DNA from: Paulinella micropora
Taxonomy: Eukaryota > Cercozoa > Imbricatea > Euglyphida
Direction: 5' to 3'
Length of the DNA stretch: 23,306 nucleotides
Assembly (NCBI GenBank): GCA_009731375.1
Contig: BJOX01000156.1
Location: 454,312 to 477,617, forward strand
The position numbers and the translations under genes are program-made. Shown here in pieces: positions 8,572 through 18,793 of the stretch. Each line of letters starts with the position of its first letter. Positions within the stretch are counted from its first letter, which is position 1. The notes beneath the pieces are model-generated. The model was given only the letters and a program-made list of their open reading frames with translations. It was not told the DNA's origin and did no database searches.

Positions 8572-8720
8572 NNNNNNNNNNNNNNNNNNNNNNNNNNNNN
8601 NNNNNNNNNNNNNNNNNNNNNNNNNNNNNNNNNNNNNNNNNNNNNNNNNNNNNNNNNNNNNNNNNNNNNNNNNNNNNNNNNNNNNNNNNNNNNNNNNNNN
8701 NNNNNNNNNNNNNNNNNNNN
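8572..8720. other. Assembly gap (149 N) in intron 4
   Basis: N run flanked by G homopolymers and duplicated (GT)n(GA)n. It lies between exons 4 and 5, so a further exon could be hidden. Confidence 0.95.
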
Positions 8721-8722
8721 AC

Positions 8723-8746
8723 CAGACAGACGTGTGTTGAGTTTCA
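8723..8746 (-). CDS. Exon 4 (tentative, 24 nt) of minus-strand microexon gene
   Basis: After the minus-strand acceptor (AC)n-AG, a 24-nt stretch reads KLNTRLS in phase 1 to 1 and ends before GT at the gap edge. Phase 0 starts with TGA. It is symmetric, so exon 3 would also join exon 5 in frame without it. Weakest member of the chain. Confidence 0.35.
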
Positions 8747-8786
8747 CTGTGTGTGTGTATGAGAGAGAGAGAGAGGGGGGGGGGGT
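8747..8786. repeat. (GT)n-(GA)n-G run right of gap
   Basis: Mirrors the series at 8521-8571. On the minus strand it supplies the C/T-rich stretch upstream of exon 4. Confidence 0.85.
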
Positions 8787-8789
8787 TAC

Positions 8790-8837
8790 CCAAGAGGCAG
8801 AACAGACCAGACAGAAGAAGACGCTGACGATACTTAC
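8790..8837 (-). CDS. Exon 3 of minus-strand microexon gene; first hydrophobic segment
   Basis: Minus-strand acceptor TTTTGCAG at 8845-8838 and donor GTAACC from 8789 bound 48 nt, phase 1 to 1. It reads KYRQRLLLSGLFCLL, a basic start followed by a hydrophobic run. Phase 2 has a stop. Caution: the exon would begin GTAAGTAT, itself a perfect donor, so the AG|GT junction could be used the other way, as the end of an upstream exon. Confidence 0.45.
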
Positions 8838-8845
8838 CTGCAAAA

Positions 8846-8906
8846 CGTACATACATACATACAGACAGACATAGATACAGACATAGATACAGACATACAT
8901 ACATAC

Positions 8907-8937
<31 letters not shown>

Positions 8938-9079
8938 CATACATAAATACATACATACATACATACATACATATACATACATACATATACATACATACAT
9001 ATACATACATCCATCCATCCATCCATCCAACCATCCATCCATACATACATACATACATACATATATATATATACATACA

Positions 9080-9113
<34 letters not shown>

Positions 9114-9290
9114 CATATACGTACATACATACGTACGTACGTACATACATACATACATACATACAAATATACGTACATACATACATACATACATACATAC
9201 AGATCGATATCAGTACATATACACGCATACATACATAGATGCACATATCCTTCGCACATACAAAAACATCCACCCGTGCATGCGCATATA
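8846..9290. repeat. (CATA)n / (TACA)n with GATA and ACGT variants
   Basis: About 400 bp of CATA words, with CATC, TATA and ACGT blocks. It lies in intron 2 of the minus-strand gene. Confidence 0.93.
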
Positions 9291-9365
9291 CATGTATGTA
9301 TGTATGTATGTACAGATACAAAAATGCAAGCATCCACACGTGCATGCGTATGTACATGTATGTAT
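9264..9365 (+). repeat. Direct repeat of a 40-bp unit at the CATA/TATG switch
   Basis: AAAACATCCACCCGTGCATG (from 9264) and AAAATGCAAGCATCCACACG (from 9319) begin two copies that each end ACATGTATGTATG. They mark the point where (CATA)n turns into its complement (TATG)n. Confidence 0.65.
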
Positions 9366-9523
9366 GTATGTATGTATGTATGAATGAATGTATGTATGTA
9401 TGTATGTCTGTATATGTATGTATGTATGTACGTACGTGCGTGCGTACGTACGTACGTACGTATGTATGTATGTATGTATGTATTTATGTATGTATGTATG
9501 TATGCATGTATGTATGTATGCAT
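9291..9523. repeat. (TATG)n with ACGT block
   Basis: Complementary to the tract at 8846-9290, so the two form a foldback of several hundred bases. Confidence 0.93.
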
Positions 9524-9581
9524 AGTTTCCACACATACTCTGAAAACATATATATATAATATATGTAAATATATAATATTA

Positions 9582-9614
<33 letters not shown>

Positions 9615-9709
9615 AATTTCCACACATACTCTTATATATATATATATATGTATATATATATAAGTATATTATATATATATAATATACTTATATATATAAT
9701 ATACTTATA

Positions 9710-9744
<35 letters not shown>

Positions 9745-9771
9745 GATATAAGTATATTATATATATATATA
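9524..9771. repeat. (TA)n-rich block with a repeated 16-bp word
   Basis: TTTCCACACATACTCT occurs at 9526 and 9617, each followed by TA-rich sequence with several perfect palindromes. Confidence 0.85.
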
Positions 9772-9788
9772 GCTGGGTCGAGTGGAAC

Positions 9789-9791
9789 AGC

Positions 9792-9825
<34 letters not shown>

Positions 9826-9862
9826 TTTTTGTTTGTTCTTTCTTTCTCTTTCTTCTCTCCTC
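9789..9862. repeat. (CT)n and TTTC tract
   Basis: Pyrimidine tract ending CTCTCCTCAG on plus. It would be a good plus-strand acceptor, but the frame that follows (to TGA near 9982) is short and low in complexity. Confidence 0.85.
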
Positions 9863-9984
9863 AGTATGTATGCATGCATGCATGTATAGAAGTTTCATGT
9901 ACCTGATCGTAAGGTGCGGGCTTAGCCGCAGGCATATACTCTCTATACGTATGCAGAGATGTATATATCTATTATGTATTTGAC

Positions 9985-10029
9985 CGTCGGTCTTGGCGGT
10001 GGGGACGTCGTCTAGAAGATCAGTGGTAC
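9985..10029 (-). CDS. Exon 2 of minus-strand microexon gene
   Basis: The minus-strand acceptor TGCTTCCTTTTTCTTCAG is very strong; the donor is GTCAAA from 9984. Exactly 45 nt, phase 1 to 1. Phases 0 and 2 are closed by TAG and TGA, leaving only the frame TTDLLDDVPTAKTD. Exon 1 leaves one base, which completes a Ser codon here, and exon 3 completes a Gly codon. The acidic character would mark the end of a presequence, if there is one. Confidence 0.58.
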
Positions 10030-10079
10030 CTGAAGAAAAAGGAAGCAACAGCAGCAGAAGCAACAGGAGAAGGAGGGTT

Positions 10080-10174
10080 AGTGGTAGCAGCGGTGGTGGT
10101 GGTGCTGGTGGTAGCGGTGGTAGTGGTAGCAGTGGTGGTGGTAGTGGTGGAGGTGGGTGGTGGTGGTGGTGTTG

Positions 10175-10216
<42 letters not shown>

Positions 10217-10259
10217 CTAGTAGCAGCAGCAGCAGCATAGTAGTAGTAGTAGTGGTAGC

Positions 10260-10300
<41 letters not shown>

Positions 10301-10312
10301 TAGTAATAGGAG

Positions 10313-10365
<53 letters not shown>

Positions 10366-10374
10366 CTAGTAGTG

Positions 10375-10438
<64 letters not shown>

Positions 10439-10574
10439 CAGTAGTAGTAGTAGTAGTAGTAGCAGTAAGTAGTAGTAGCAGTAGTAGTAGTAGTAGTAGT
10501 AGTAGTAAGTAGTAGCAGTAAGTAGTAGCAGTAATAGTAGTAGTAGTAGTAGTAGCAGCAGCAGTAGCAGTAGC
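10080..10574. repeat. (GGT)n then (AGT)n with AGC variants
   Basis: GGT/GGA words to 10175, then almost 400 bp of AGT/AGC trinucleotides. On the minus strand it reads ACT/CTA/GCT and is part of intron 1. Confidence 0.93.
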
Positions 10575-10940
10575 AGAAGCAGAAGAAGAAGAAGAAGAAG
10601 AAGAAGAAGAAGAAGAAGAAGAAGAAGAAGAAGAAGAAGGAGAAGAAGGAGAAGAAGAAGAAGAAGAAGCAGGAGGAGGAGGAGGAGAAGAAGATGAAGA
10701 AGAATAAGAAGAAGAAAGAAGAAAGAAGAAGAAAGAAGAAGAAAGAAGAAAGAAGAAGAAAGAAGAAAGAAGAAATAAGAAGGAAGAAAGAAAGAAGAAA
10801 GAAGAAAGATGAAAGAAGAAAAAAGATGAAAGAAGAAAGAAGAAAAAGAAAGAAGAAGAAAGAAGAAGAAAGAAGAAAGAAGAAAGAAGAAAGAAGAAAG
10901 AAGAAGAAAAGAAGAAGAAGAAGAAGAAGAAGAAGAAGAA
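10575..10940. repeat. 365-bp polypurine AAG/AAAG tract in intron 1
   Basis: A tract of almost pure A and G (a handful of T) in the order AAG, GGA, AAAGAAG. The transcribed minus-strand message would carry CTT. Long homopurine-homopyrimidine tracts can form triplexes. Confidence 0.93.
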
Positions 10941-10950
10941 GGCAATGTAC

Positions 10951-10990
10951 TTGCGGCAGAGTAGCCTGCGGGTCGAGCAGTAGTCAGCAT
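10951..10990 (-). CDS. Exon 1 of minus-strand microexon gene; start codon and possible mitochondrial presequence
   Basis: ATG at 10990-10988 in context GAAAATGC, with an in-frame TAG just upstream, so this Met is the likely start. It reads MLTTARPAGYSAA plus one base before a GTACAT donor. The peptide has Arg, Ser, Thr and Ala and no acidic residue, which fits a short targeting presequence (inference). Twenty-seven bases upstream lies a strong acceptor (CTCTCTCTAG), meaning either a 5' UTR intron or a trans-splicing site. The one-base overhang matches the only open phase of exon 2. Confidence 0.5.
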
Positions 10991-11110
10991 TTTCTAACGC
11001 AGCCGTCCAAGTGCTCTAGAGAGAGAAAGAGAAAGAGGGAGGGAGGGAGGGAAGGAGAGGGGGGGGGAAGGGAATCTGGGGATAGGGAGGAGGGAGACAG
11101 AGAAAGGGGA
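10991..11110 (-). promoter_or_regulatory. Pyrimidine tract and acceptor upstream of the exon 1 start codon
   Basis: On the minus strand, about 90 bases of C/T (CCCTCC, CTTTCTC, CTCTCTCTAG) end in AG near 11017, followed by a 26-base leader to the ATG. This is an unusually strong 3' splice site for a 5' UTR intron or leader trans-splicing. Confidence 0.4.
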
Positions 11111-11325
11111 TACACATACACATGCACATATGCACGTACATGTTCCTAAACTACACCTACTACTGTAGCACATACAAACAGATGCACACAATGGTGCAAG
11201 GGCGGCAAGGTAGAATCTACAGAGGGACAGAATATGCAACTTCTAACAATAGTATTGCAATGTAGAGAAAAGTGATGAGAAAGGATGGAGAGATGCATGC
11301 AGTCTGGACAGTCCGACTATCCAGA
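11110..11325. other. Unique sequence, no gene seen
   Basis: Low-repeat sequence upstream of the minus-strand gene; its promoter region could be here. No clear TATA box or other motif was identified. Confidence 0.5.
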
Positions 11326-11458
11326 GGGTTAGCAAGCTTTGAAAAGAAAATCAGGGCACCTGACTTTTCAATTTATGAAAGTATATGAAAAACCAGGGCA
11401 TCTGACATAAGAATGTAGGGCACCTAGGGCACGTACTAGGTGCCCCTGTTGCTAACCC
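11326..11458. repeat. 133-bp element with 10-bp terminal inverted repeats and an inner hairpin
   Basis: GGGTTAGCAA (11326-11335) is matched by TTGCTAACCC (11449-11458). Inside, AGGGCACCTGAC, AGGGCATCTGAC and AGGGCACCTAGG form three direct repeats. GGGCACCTAG (11418-11427) pairs perfectly with CTAGGTGCCC (11436-11445) over an 8-nt loop. It could be a small MITE-like relic or a structured RNA or DNA site. No target duplication could be seen. Confidence 0.5.
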
Positions 11459-11481
11459 ACTGCTATCGCAAGATTCTTCAG

Positions 11482-11542
11482 CAACACACCCGTCACGAAC
11501 CTTGGAAATGACACCCAAAGTTCGAACGTCTGTATTACCCGC
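11482..11542 (+). CDS. Possible upstream exon of a small plus-strand gene
   Basis: Acceptor AGATTCTTCAG, then only phase 1 is free of early stops: THPSRTLEMTPKVRTSVLP plus two bases before GTGACA. An alternative donor at 11528 gives the same exit phase. Either joins the exon at 11783 (phase 2). Donors are weak. Confidence 0.25.
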
Positions 11543-11782
11543 GTGACAAAAACCCAAAATAATTAAATTTAAATATAATTATTATACCCGTCTTTTTGCG
11601 GTGAACAATTTAGGCATTACTTATCGTCGCGGATTCACAAATTGGAATTTGGGAACGTGACGGTTTGAAGTCCATGTCTGACCCTCCACCAGGAACAGTT
11701 TCTCGTCCTTAATGTCGTGCTATGTACAACACATGGAGTTAGAGTTATCTATTGTCTACAACGTTTTTTTTGTCAAATACAG

Positions 11783-11856
11783 TTTATGTCATATACCCGA
11801 TGCCATAAAAGTACTCATAAAAATGAATCGCTCGTTTGGAAACTATGATGTGAGAG
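11783..11856 (+). CDS. Internal exon of a small plus-strand gene
   Basis: Acceptor TTTTTTTTGTCAAATACAG and donor GAG|GTAAGA are both near consensus. The exon is 74 nt. Only phase 2 is open, reading LCHIPDAIKVLIKMNRSF then GNYDVR plus one base. An internal ATG (11823) gives an alternative start. It joins the next exon in phase 1. No family recognised. Confidence 0.45.
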
Positions 11857-11924
11857 GTAAGAGTATGCACACACTTTCTATTTATGTGATGTGCATTTAT
11901 ATGTTTTGTGTTGATTCAATGCAG

Positions 11925-12001
11925 TTGCAGGCATATTGCACCTCAAACTTTTCAAGGCCACTGTGCTAGTCTTGTGTTTACAAATGTATGTAGTCCTGTA
12001 G
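11925..12001 (+). CDS. Terminal exon of a small plus-strand gene
   Basis: After a 68-nt intron (11857-11924, GTAAGA...TTCAATGCAG) the frame continues as AGILHLKLFKATVLVLCLQ then MYVVL and TAG at 11999-12001. The end is hydrophobic and could be a C-terminal membrane anchor. Without splicing, the first exon's frame also runs on to a stop at 11967-11969, so the intron is likely but not certain. Confidence 0.42.
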
Positions 12002-12075
12002 GCAGCGGCACGTATGTATGTGTGAGTTGTGTGTAAGTATGGTCAGTTCGCCTAAATGTACTGTATGCGTGCATG

Positions 12076-12205
12076 TATTATGTTATGTTAGTTATGTTAT
12101 GTTATGTTATGTTATGTTGTGTTATGTTATGTTGTTATGTTATGTTATGTTATGTTATGTTGTGTTATGTTATGTTGTTATGTTATGTTATGTTATGTTA
12201 TGTTA
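12076..12205. repeat. (TTATG)n pentanucleotide tract
   Basis: TATGT words with TTGTG variants. The same pentamer forms a second tract at 13557-13700. Confidence 0.93.
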
Positions 12206-12515
<310 letters not shown>

Positions 12516-12522
12516 CCATCAG

Positions 12523-12579
12523 AAGGCACATTTCCGGAGCCTAGTGCCCATCTCCAGCCCGCTGCCCAACCAACTGGTG
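12523..12579 (+). CDS. Exon-like island with acceptor and donor; unassigned
   Basis: Acceptor ATCTACCATCAG and donor GGTG|GTAGGG bound 57 nt. Phase 1 gives GTFPEPSAHLQPAAQPTG (symmetric 1 to 1); phase 0 gives KAHFRSLVPISSPLPNQLV; phase 2 has a stop. It runs directly into family C. It could be an exon of the plus-strand gene or just the 5' part of the family C element. Confidence 0.28.
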
Positions 12580-12643
12580 GTAGGGTGGAATGGATGCCTA
12601 TGTCTTTGGATATGCAGAGCTGTAGACCAAACATATCTAACTA
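12580..12643 (+). mobile_element. Family C, copy 1, with (TATC)n tail
   Basis: About 60 bp containing GTGGAATGGATGCCTATGTC and GGATATGCAGAGCTG, ending GACCAAACATATCT before TATC. Copy 2 is at 20420-20482. The frame VEWMPMS(L/S)DMQS is shared; copy 2 then has a stop. The end resembles the other tailed families. Confidence 0.55.
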
Positions 12644-12797
<154 letters not shown>

Positions 12798-12816
12798 NNN
12801 NNNNNNNNNNNNNNNN

Positions 12817-13135
12817 TCAGGGTGCCCTTTCTCGCTTGTTGAGCCCGGAATAAAACCCACAGTGCTCTGTCGGTTTATACTAGACTGTCGAACAGTCTCG
12901 AAACTCCATCTGCTTACTGGGTCCTCTGTAATGGAGGTGGGAGCTCGTTCTGCAAGGGGCGCTTATGGAACGAGCCCTGGCCCCGCCTGGTACTAGGGAG
13001 CTTTGGTATCGCCTGTATCAGTCCCTTCCGTGCAAACATCACGGCTTAGCTGGGCATCGGGTTAATACTTTATCCACAGACTTCCTTGGTTGACGAAATC
13101 AGAAGCTCCTTTTTTCTGACGTTAGTCGATATCTC
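12817..13135 (+). mobile_element. Family B, copy 3, with (ATCT)n tail
   Basis: Starts at TCAGGGTGCCC just after a gap and ends AGTCGATATCTC before (ATCT)n. It is closest to copy 1; both have GGGTCCTCTG and CTTCCTTGG, where copy 2 differs. Confidence 0.65.
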
Positions 13136-13377
<242 letters not shown>

Positions 13378-13415
13378 GTATGGATTGATCGAGACGAGTG
13401 CAAAGTTGGACCATT

Positions 13416-13556
13416 ACATACATACATAACATACATACACATACATACACATACATAACATACATATACATATACATGCATACATAAGATGTCCAATTGA
13501 ATATCGTTAGCTATAATACATACATACATACATACATACATACATACGTAATGCAT
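13416..13556. repeat. (CATA)n
   Basis: CATA/ACATAC words with a short unique island at 13486-13516. Confidence 0.9.
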
Positions 13557-14215
13557 ATTATGTTATGTTATGTTATGTTATGTTATGTTATGTTATGTTA
13601 TGTTATGTTATGTTATGATATGTTACGTTACGTACGTTGCGTTTTATGTTATGTTATGTTATGTTATGTTATGTTTTGTTATGTTATGTTATGTTAGTTA
13701 GGTTGTATTGTGTTGTGTTGGGTTATTGTGTTGTGCTGTGTTGTGTTGTGTTACGTTACGTTACGTTGTGTTATGTACCATACCATACCATACCATACCA
13801 TACCATACCATTCCATACCATACCATACCATAACATAACATTTAACATTTCATTAACATAATATAACATAACATTAACATTAACATTAACAGTAACAAAA
13901 ACAGGAACACAAACACAAACACAAACACAAACACAAACAGAAACAGAAACACAAGCAGAAACACATTCAAAAAACAAACACAAACACAAACACAAACACA
14001 AAGATAAACATAAACATAAACATAAACATAAACAAACATAAACATAAACATAAACATAAACATAAACATGAAACATGAAACATGAAACAGGAACAGGAAA
14101 CAGAAACAGAAACGAAGCAGAAGCAGAAGCAGAAGCAGAAACAGAAACAGAAACAGAAACAAAGAAACAGAAACAGAAACAAGCAAACAGAAACAGAAAC
14201 AGAAACACGACATAA
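13557..14215. repeat. Drifting pentamer-to-hexamer satellite
   Basis: The unit changes in steps: TTATG, TTACG/TTGTG, CCATA, then TAACAT, then hexamers ACAAAC, ATAAAC, ACATGA and AGAAAC. Neighbouring units differ by one base or one indel, as if each array seeded the next. Confidence 0.9.
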
Positions 14216-14224
14216 CATTACATA

Positions 14225-14226
14225 AC

Positions 14227-14257
<31 letters not shown>

Positions 14258-14890
14258 CATACGCATAGATAATGCCGAAGCGTGCATGTCGTTTCGGCTT
14301 CACCCCACACCCGGTACGTACATACATACATACATACATACATACATACACACATACATACATACATGCATACATACATGCATATAACACATGCATGTCG
14401 TTTCGGGTTCACCCCGCACCCGGTACATACATACATACATACATACATACGTACATACATACATATGCATGCATGTCGTTTCGCACCCCGCACCCGGTAC
14501 ACACATGCATACATACATCCATCCATCCATCCATACATACATACATACATACATATACATACATACATAGATACATAACATACATAGATACATACATACA
14601 CATATATGCATGCATGTCGTTTCGCACCCCGCACCCGGTACATACACACATACATACACACACACATACATACACACATACATACATACATACACACATA
14701 CATACATACATACATAGATAGATACATACATACATACATACATACATACACATATATTCATGCATGTCGTTTCGGGTTCACCCCGCACCCGGTACATACA
14801 TACATACATGCATACATACATACATACACACATACATACATACATACATACATACATACATACATACATACATACGTACGTACATACATA
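14225..14890. repeat. (CATA)n array carrying five spaced copies of a GC-rich core
   Basis: Cores of 26-30 bp lie at 14284-14313, 14393-14422, 14471-14496, 14612-14637 and 14762-14791. Each starts GCATGTCGTTTCG and ends GCACCCG (ACACCCG in the first), always followed by GTAC. Copies 3 and 4 lack GGTT. Spacers are CATA repeats of 49-125 bp. Confidence 0.9.
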
Positions 14891-14908
14891 CTATATGTTT
14901 ATACTTGC

Positions 14909-14911
<3 letters not shown>

Positions 14912-14940
<29 letters not shown>

Positions 14941-16312
14941 TGTATGTACGTACGTACGTACGTACGTACGTACGTACGTAACGTAACGTACGTACGTAAC
15001 GTACGTACGTACGTATGTATGCATGCATGTATGTATGTCTGCATGTATGTCTGCATGTATGATGTATGTATGCATGCATGCATGTATGTATGTATGTATG
15101 TATGTATGTATGTACGTAAGGTACGTAACGTAACGTACGTACGTAACGTAACGTACGTACGTAACGTACGTACGTAACGTACGTACGTAACGTACGTACG
15201 TACGTACGTATGTATGCATGCTTCATGCATGCATGCATGCATGTATGTATGTATGTATGTATGTATGTATGTATGTATGTGTGTGTATGTATGTATGTAC
15301 GTTACGTTAGTACGTTACGTTACGTTACGTTTCCTTTCGTTACGTTACGTACGTTAGTACGTATGTACTACCGTAACGTAACGTACGTACGTACGTTACA
15401 TAACGTAAGGTACCTACGTACCTACGTACATACGTTACATAACGTAAGGTACCTACGTACCTACGTACGTACATACGTACGTACGTAACGTAACGCAACG
15501 TAACGTAATACGTGTTAAGTAACGTAACGTAACGTAATGTACGTACGTACACGTACGTAACGTCCGTACGTACACGTTAGAACGATACGTTACGTTACGT
15601 TATGTACGTACGCACGTACACGTACAAGTACCGTAACGTAAAGTAACGTAGGTACGTAAACGTACGTAACGTACGTACGTACGCCGTTATAGTCGTACGT
15701 TCAATTTTTACGTTACGATACGTTACGATACGTTACGATACGTTACGTGACGTTACGTGACGTTACGTGACGTTACGTTACGTTACGTAAATACACGTAC
15801 ACGTAAGTGACGTACGTGTTCGTTCGTACGTACGTACTTCACGTACGTAAGAACGTAAGTCAACGTAACGTATCGTAACGTAACGTAACGTAACGTAACG
15901 TACTAGCTTGTACGTACGTACGTACGTACGTACTTAACGTACGTGTACGTACGTTATCTTACCTTACGTTACGCTACGTTACGTACTACGTACGTAGCGT
16001 AGCGTAGCGTAGCGTAGCGTAACGTAACGTAACGTAACGTAACGTGTATGTATGTATGTATGTATGTATGTATGTATGTATGTATGCATGCATGTACGTC
16101 CGTACGCCCGTACGTACGTACGTACGATACGTTACATTACGTTACATTACGTTAAGTTACGTTAAGTTACGTTACGTTGCGCTACGTTACGTTACGTTAC
16201 GTTACGTTACCTTACGTACGTATGTACGTATACATACATGCACGCACGCATGCATGCATACATGCATGCATACATACATACATACATACATACATACATA
16301 CATACATAGATG
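14912..16312. repeat. ACGT-word satellite (GTAT, ACGTA, ACGTAACGTA) with CATA ends
   Basis: About 1.3 kb built from ACGT, ACGTA and TACGTT words, flanked by TATG on the left and CATA on the right. Most of it is self-complementary and alternates purine and pyrimidine. CpG is abundant and undecayed. Some units (CGTAG, TACGATACGT) form short local arrays at 15718-15760 and 15997-16020. Confidence 0.93.
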
Positions 16313-16365
16313 ACATAAGCTGACATCAGGTGAAGTACAAGGCGCACAAGTGTCAATATTGCACC
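16309..16365 (+). repeat. Core repeat G, copy 1
   Basis: About 57 bp ending in GTGAAGTACAAGGCGCACAA and GTGTCAATATTGCACC, set in CATA repeats. After CTGACATCAG the frame is VKYKAHKCQYCT, as in copies 2 (16441) and 3 (16621). There is no donor after it, so it looks like a decayed exon copy. Confidence 0.6.
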
Positions 16366-16620
16366 ATACATACATACATGCATACATACATACATACATA
16401 CATACATACTTACTTACTTACTTACTTACAGACATACATAGATGACATTACCTGACATCAGGTGAAGTGCAAGGCGCACAAGTGTCAATATTGCACCATA
16501 CATACATACATACATACATACATACAGACATACAGACAGACATACATACTTACATACTTACATACTTACTTACTTACTTACTCACTTACTTACTTACTTA
16601 CTTACTTACAGACATACATA
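16366..16620. repeat. (CATA)n / (CTTA)n with core repeat G copy 2 (16441-16497)
   Basis: CATA tract, then TACT words, then core copy 2 (GTGAAGTGCAAGGCGCACAA), then CATA and CTTA. The arrangement of core plus CATA/CTTA linker is itself repeated. Confidence 0.88.
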
Positions 16621-16641
16621 GATGGTATTATCTGATATTAG

Positions 16642-16700
16642 GTGAAGTACAAGGCGCACAAGTGTCAGTATTGCAACTTGACCAAAGACGAGCATGATAG
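16642..16700 (+). CDS. Plus-strand chain, exon P1 (third copy of core G): Cys-x2-Cys peptide
   Basis: Acceptor ATCTGATATTAG and donor ATAG|GTGATG bound 59 nt. Only phase 0 is open: VKYKAHKCQYC then NLTKDEHD plus two bases. A Cys-x2-Cys with nearby His recalls half a zinc finger, but the spacing is not a standard C2H2. Two upstream copies (16309, 16441) keep the first 12 codons, with one Tyr/Cys change, one Thr/Asn change and one synonymous Gln change. Exit phase 2 fits P2. Confidence 0.38.
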
Positions 16701-16731
16701 GTGATGAGGGAGAAGAATAGAAGAAGAAAAG

Positions 16732-16762
<31 letters not shown>

Positions 16763-16779
16763 GTCTGTAAATTGGCTGG

Positions 16780-16812
<33 letters not shown>

Positions 16813-16831
16813 TATACATATATATATATAT

Positions 16832-16878
<47 letters not shown>
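16701..16878. repeat. Short unique stretch, (GA)n, CATA and (TA)n
   Basis: GA tract at 16735-16762, CATA at 16781-16804, and TA at 16803-16877, ending in AG before P2. Confidence 0.88.
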
Positions 16879-16907
16879 CGCCGCAGCACCTGGCGACCAG
16901 TCTCTAG
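16879..16907 (+). CDS. Plus-strand chain, exon P2 (29 nt, tentative)
   Basis: Bounded by (TA)n-AG and a good donor TAG|GTAAAT. In phase 2 it reads AAAPGDQSL plus one base and links P1 to P3 in frame. Phase 1 ends in TAG. It is short, and the acceptor has no pyrimidine tract. Confidence 0.25.
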
Positions 16908-16918
16908 GTAAATACACG

Positions 16919-17520
<602 letters not shown>

Positions 17521-17550
17521 ACTCTTCCTCCATCCCCGTTGGTAGGTAAA

Positions 17551-17551
<1 letters not shown>

Positions 17552-17609
<58 letters not shown>

Positions 17610-17794
17610 GGGGTNNNNNNNNNNNNNNNNNNNNNNNNNNNNNNNNNNNNNNNNNNNNNNNNNNNNNNNNNNNNNNNNNNNNNNNNNNNNNNNNNNNNNN
17701 NNNNNNNNNNNNNNNNNNNNNNNNNNNNNNNNNNNNNNNNNNNNNNNNNNNNNNNNNNNNNNNNTTTTTTTTTTTTTTTTTTTTTTCTTTTCTT

Positions 17795-17843
<49 letters not shown>

Positions 17844-17845
17844 CC

Positions 17846-17876
<31 letters not shown>

Positions 17877-17880
17877 TATT
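17552..17880. repeat. Poly-T, gap of 150 N (17615-17764), poly-T and (CT)n
   Basis: A gap between two T runs, then (CT)n to about 17875. The T and CT stretches give a strong pyrimidine tract ahead of P3. Confidence 0.92.
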
Positions 17881-17928
17881 TCTTTTCTCCCATACACATT
17901 CACACATACATACACGCATTCTAATCAG

Positions 17929-18027
17929 CCGTTACCCAGCCAAATGCCACTTTGCCCGTGACGGATGCGAATATTCCTGCCAGTACGACCGATCAGGCCA
18001 CGACCACTCTGACCGTAGAGCCACCAG
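17929..18027 (+). CDS. Plus-strand chain, exon P3: Thr/Pro-rich segment
   Basis: The acceptor ATTCTAATCAG, behind a CT-rich tract, includes a branch-like CTAAT; the donor is CCAG|GTATCT, opening into (TATC)n. It is 99 nt, phase 1 to 1, reading VTQPNATLPVTDANIP then ASTTDQATTTLTVEPP. NAT is a possible N-glycosylation site, and the Thr/Pro content suggests an extracellular stalk or disordered linker. Phase 2 is also open and gives a Cys/His-rich reading (KCHFARDGCEYSC); phase 0 has a stop. Phase 1 is preferred because it fits P5, which has a single open phase. Confidence 0.4.
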
Positions 18028-18770
<743 letters not shown>

Positions 18771-18793
18771 GTTCATGAATGTAGAATTATCAG

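Noticed and set aside
9865-9984. Plus-strand exon after CTCTCCTCAG
   Set aside because: The frame is short, low in complexity and ends in TGA, and the region overlaps the donor side of minus-strand exon 2.
14284-14791. CRISPR-like array (regular cores with spacers)
   Set aside because: Spacers are all CATA repeats, not unique sequences, and the setting is eukaryotic with no cas genes.
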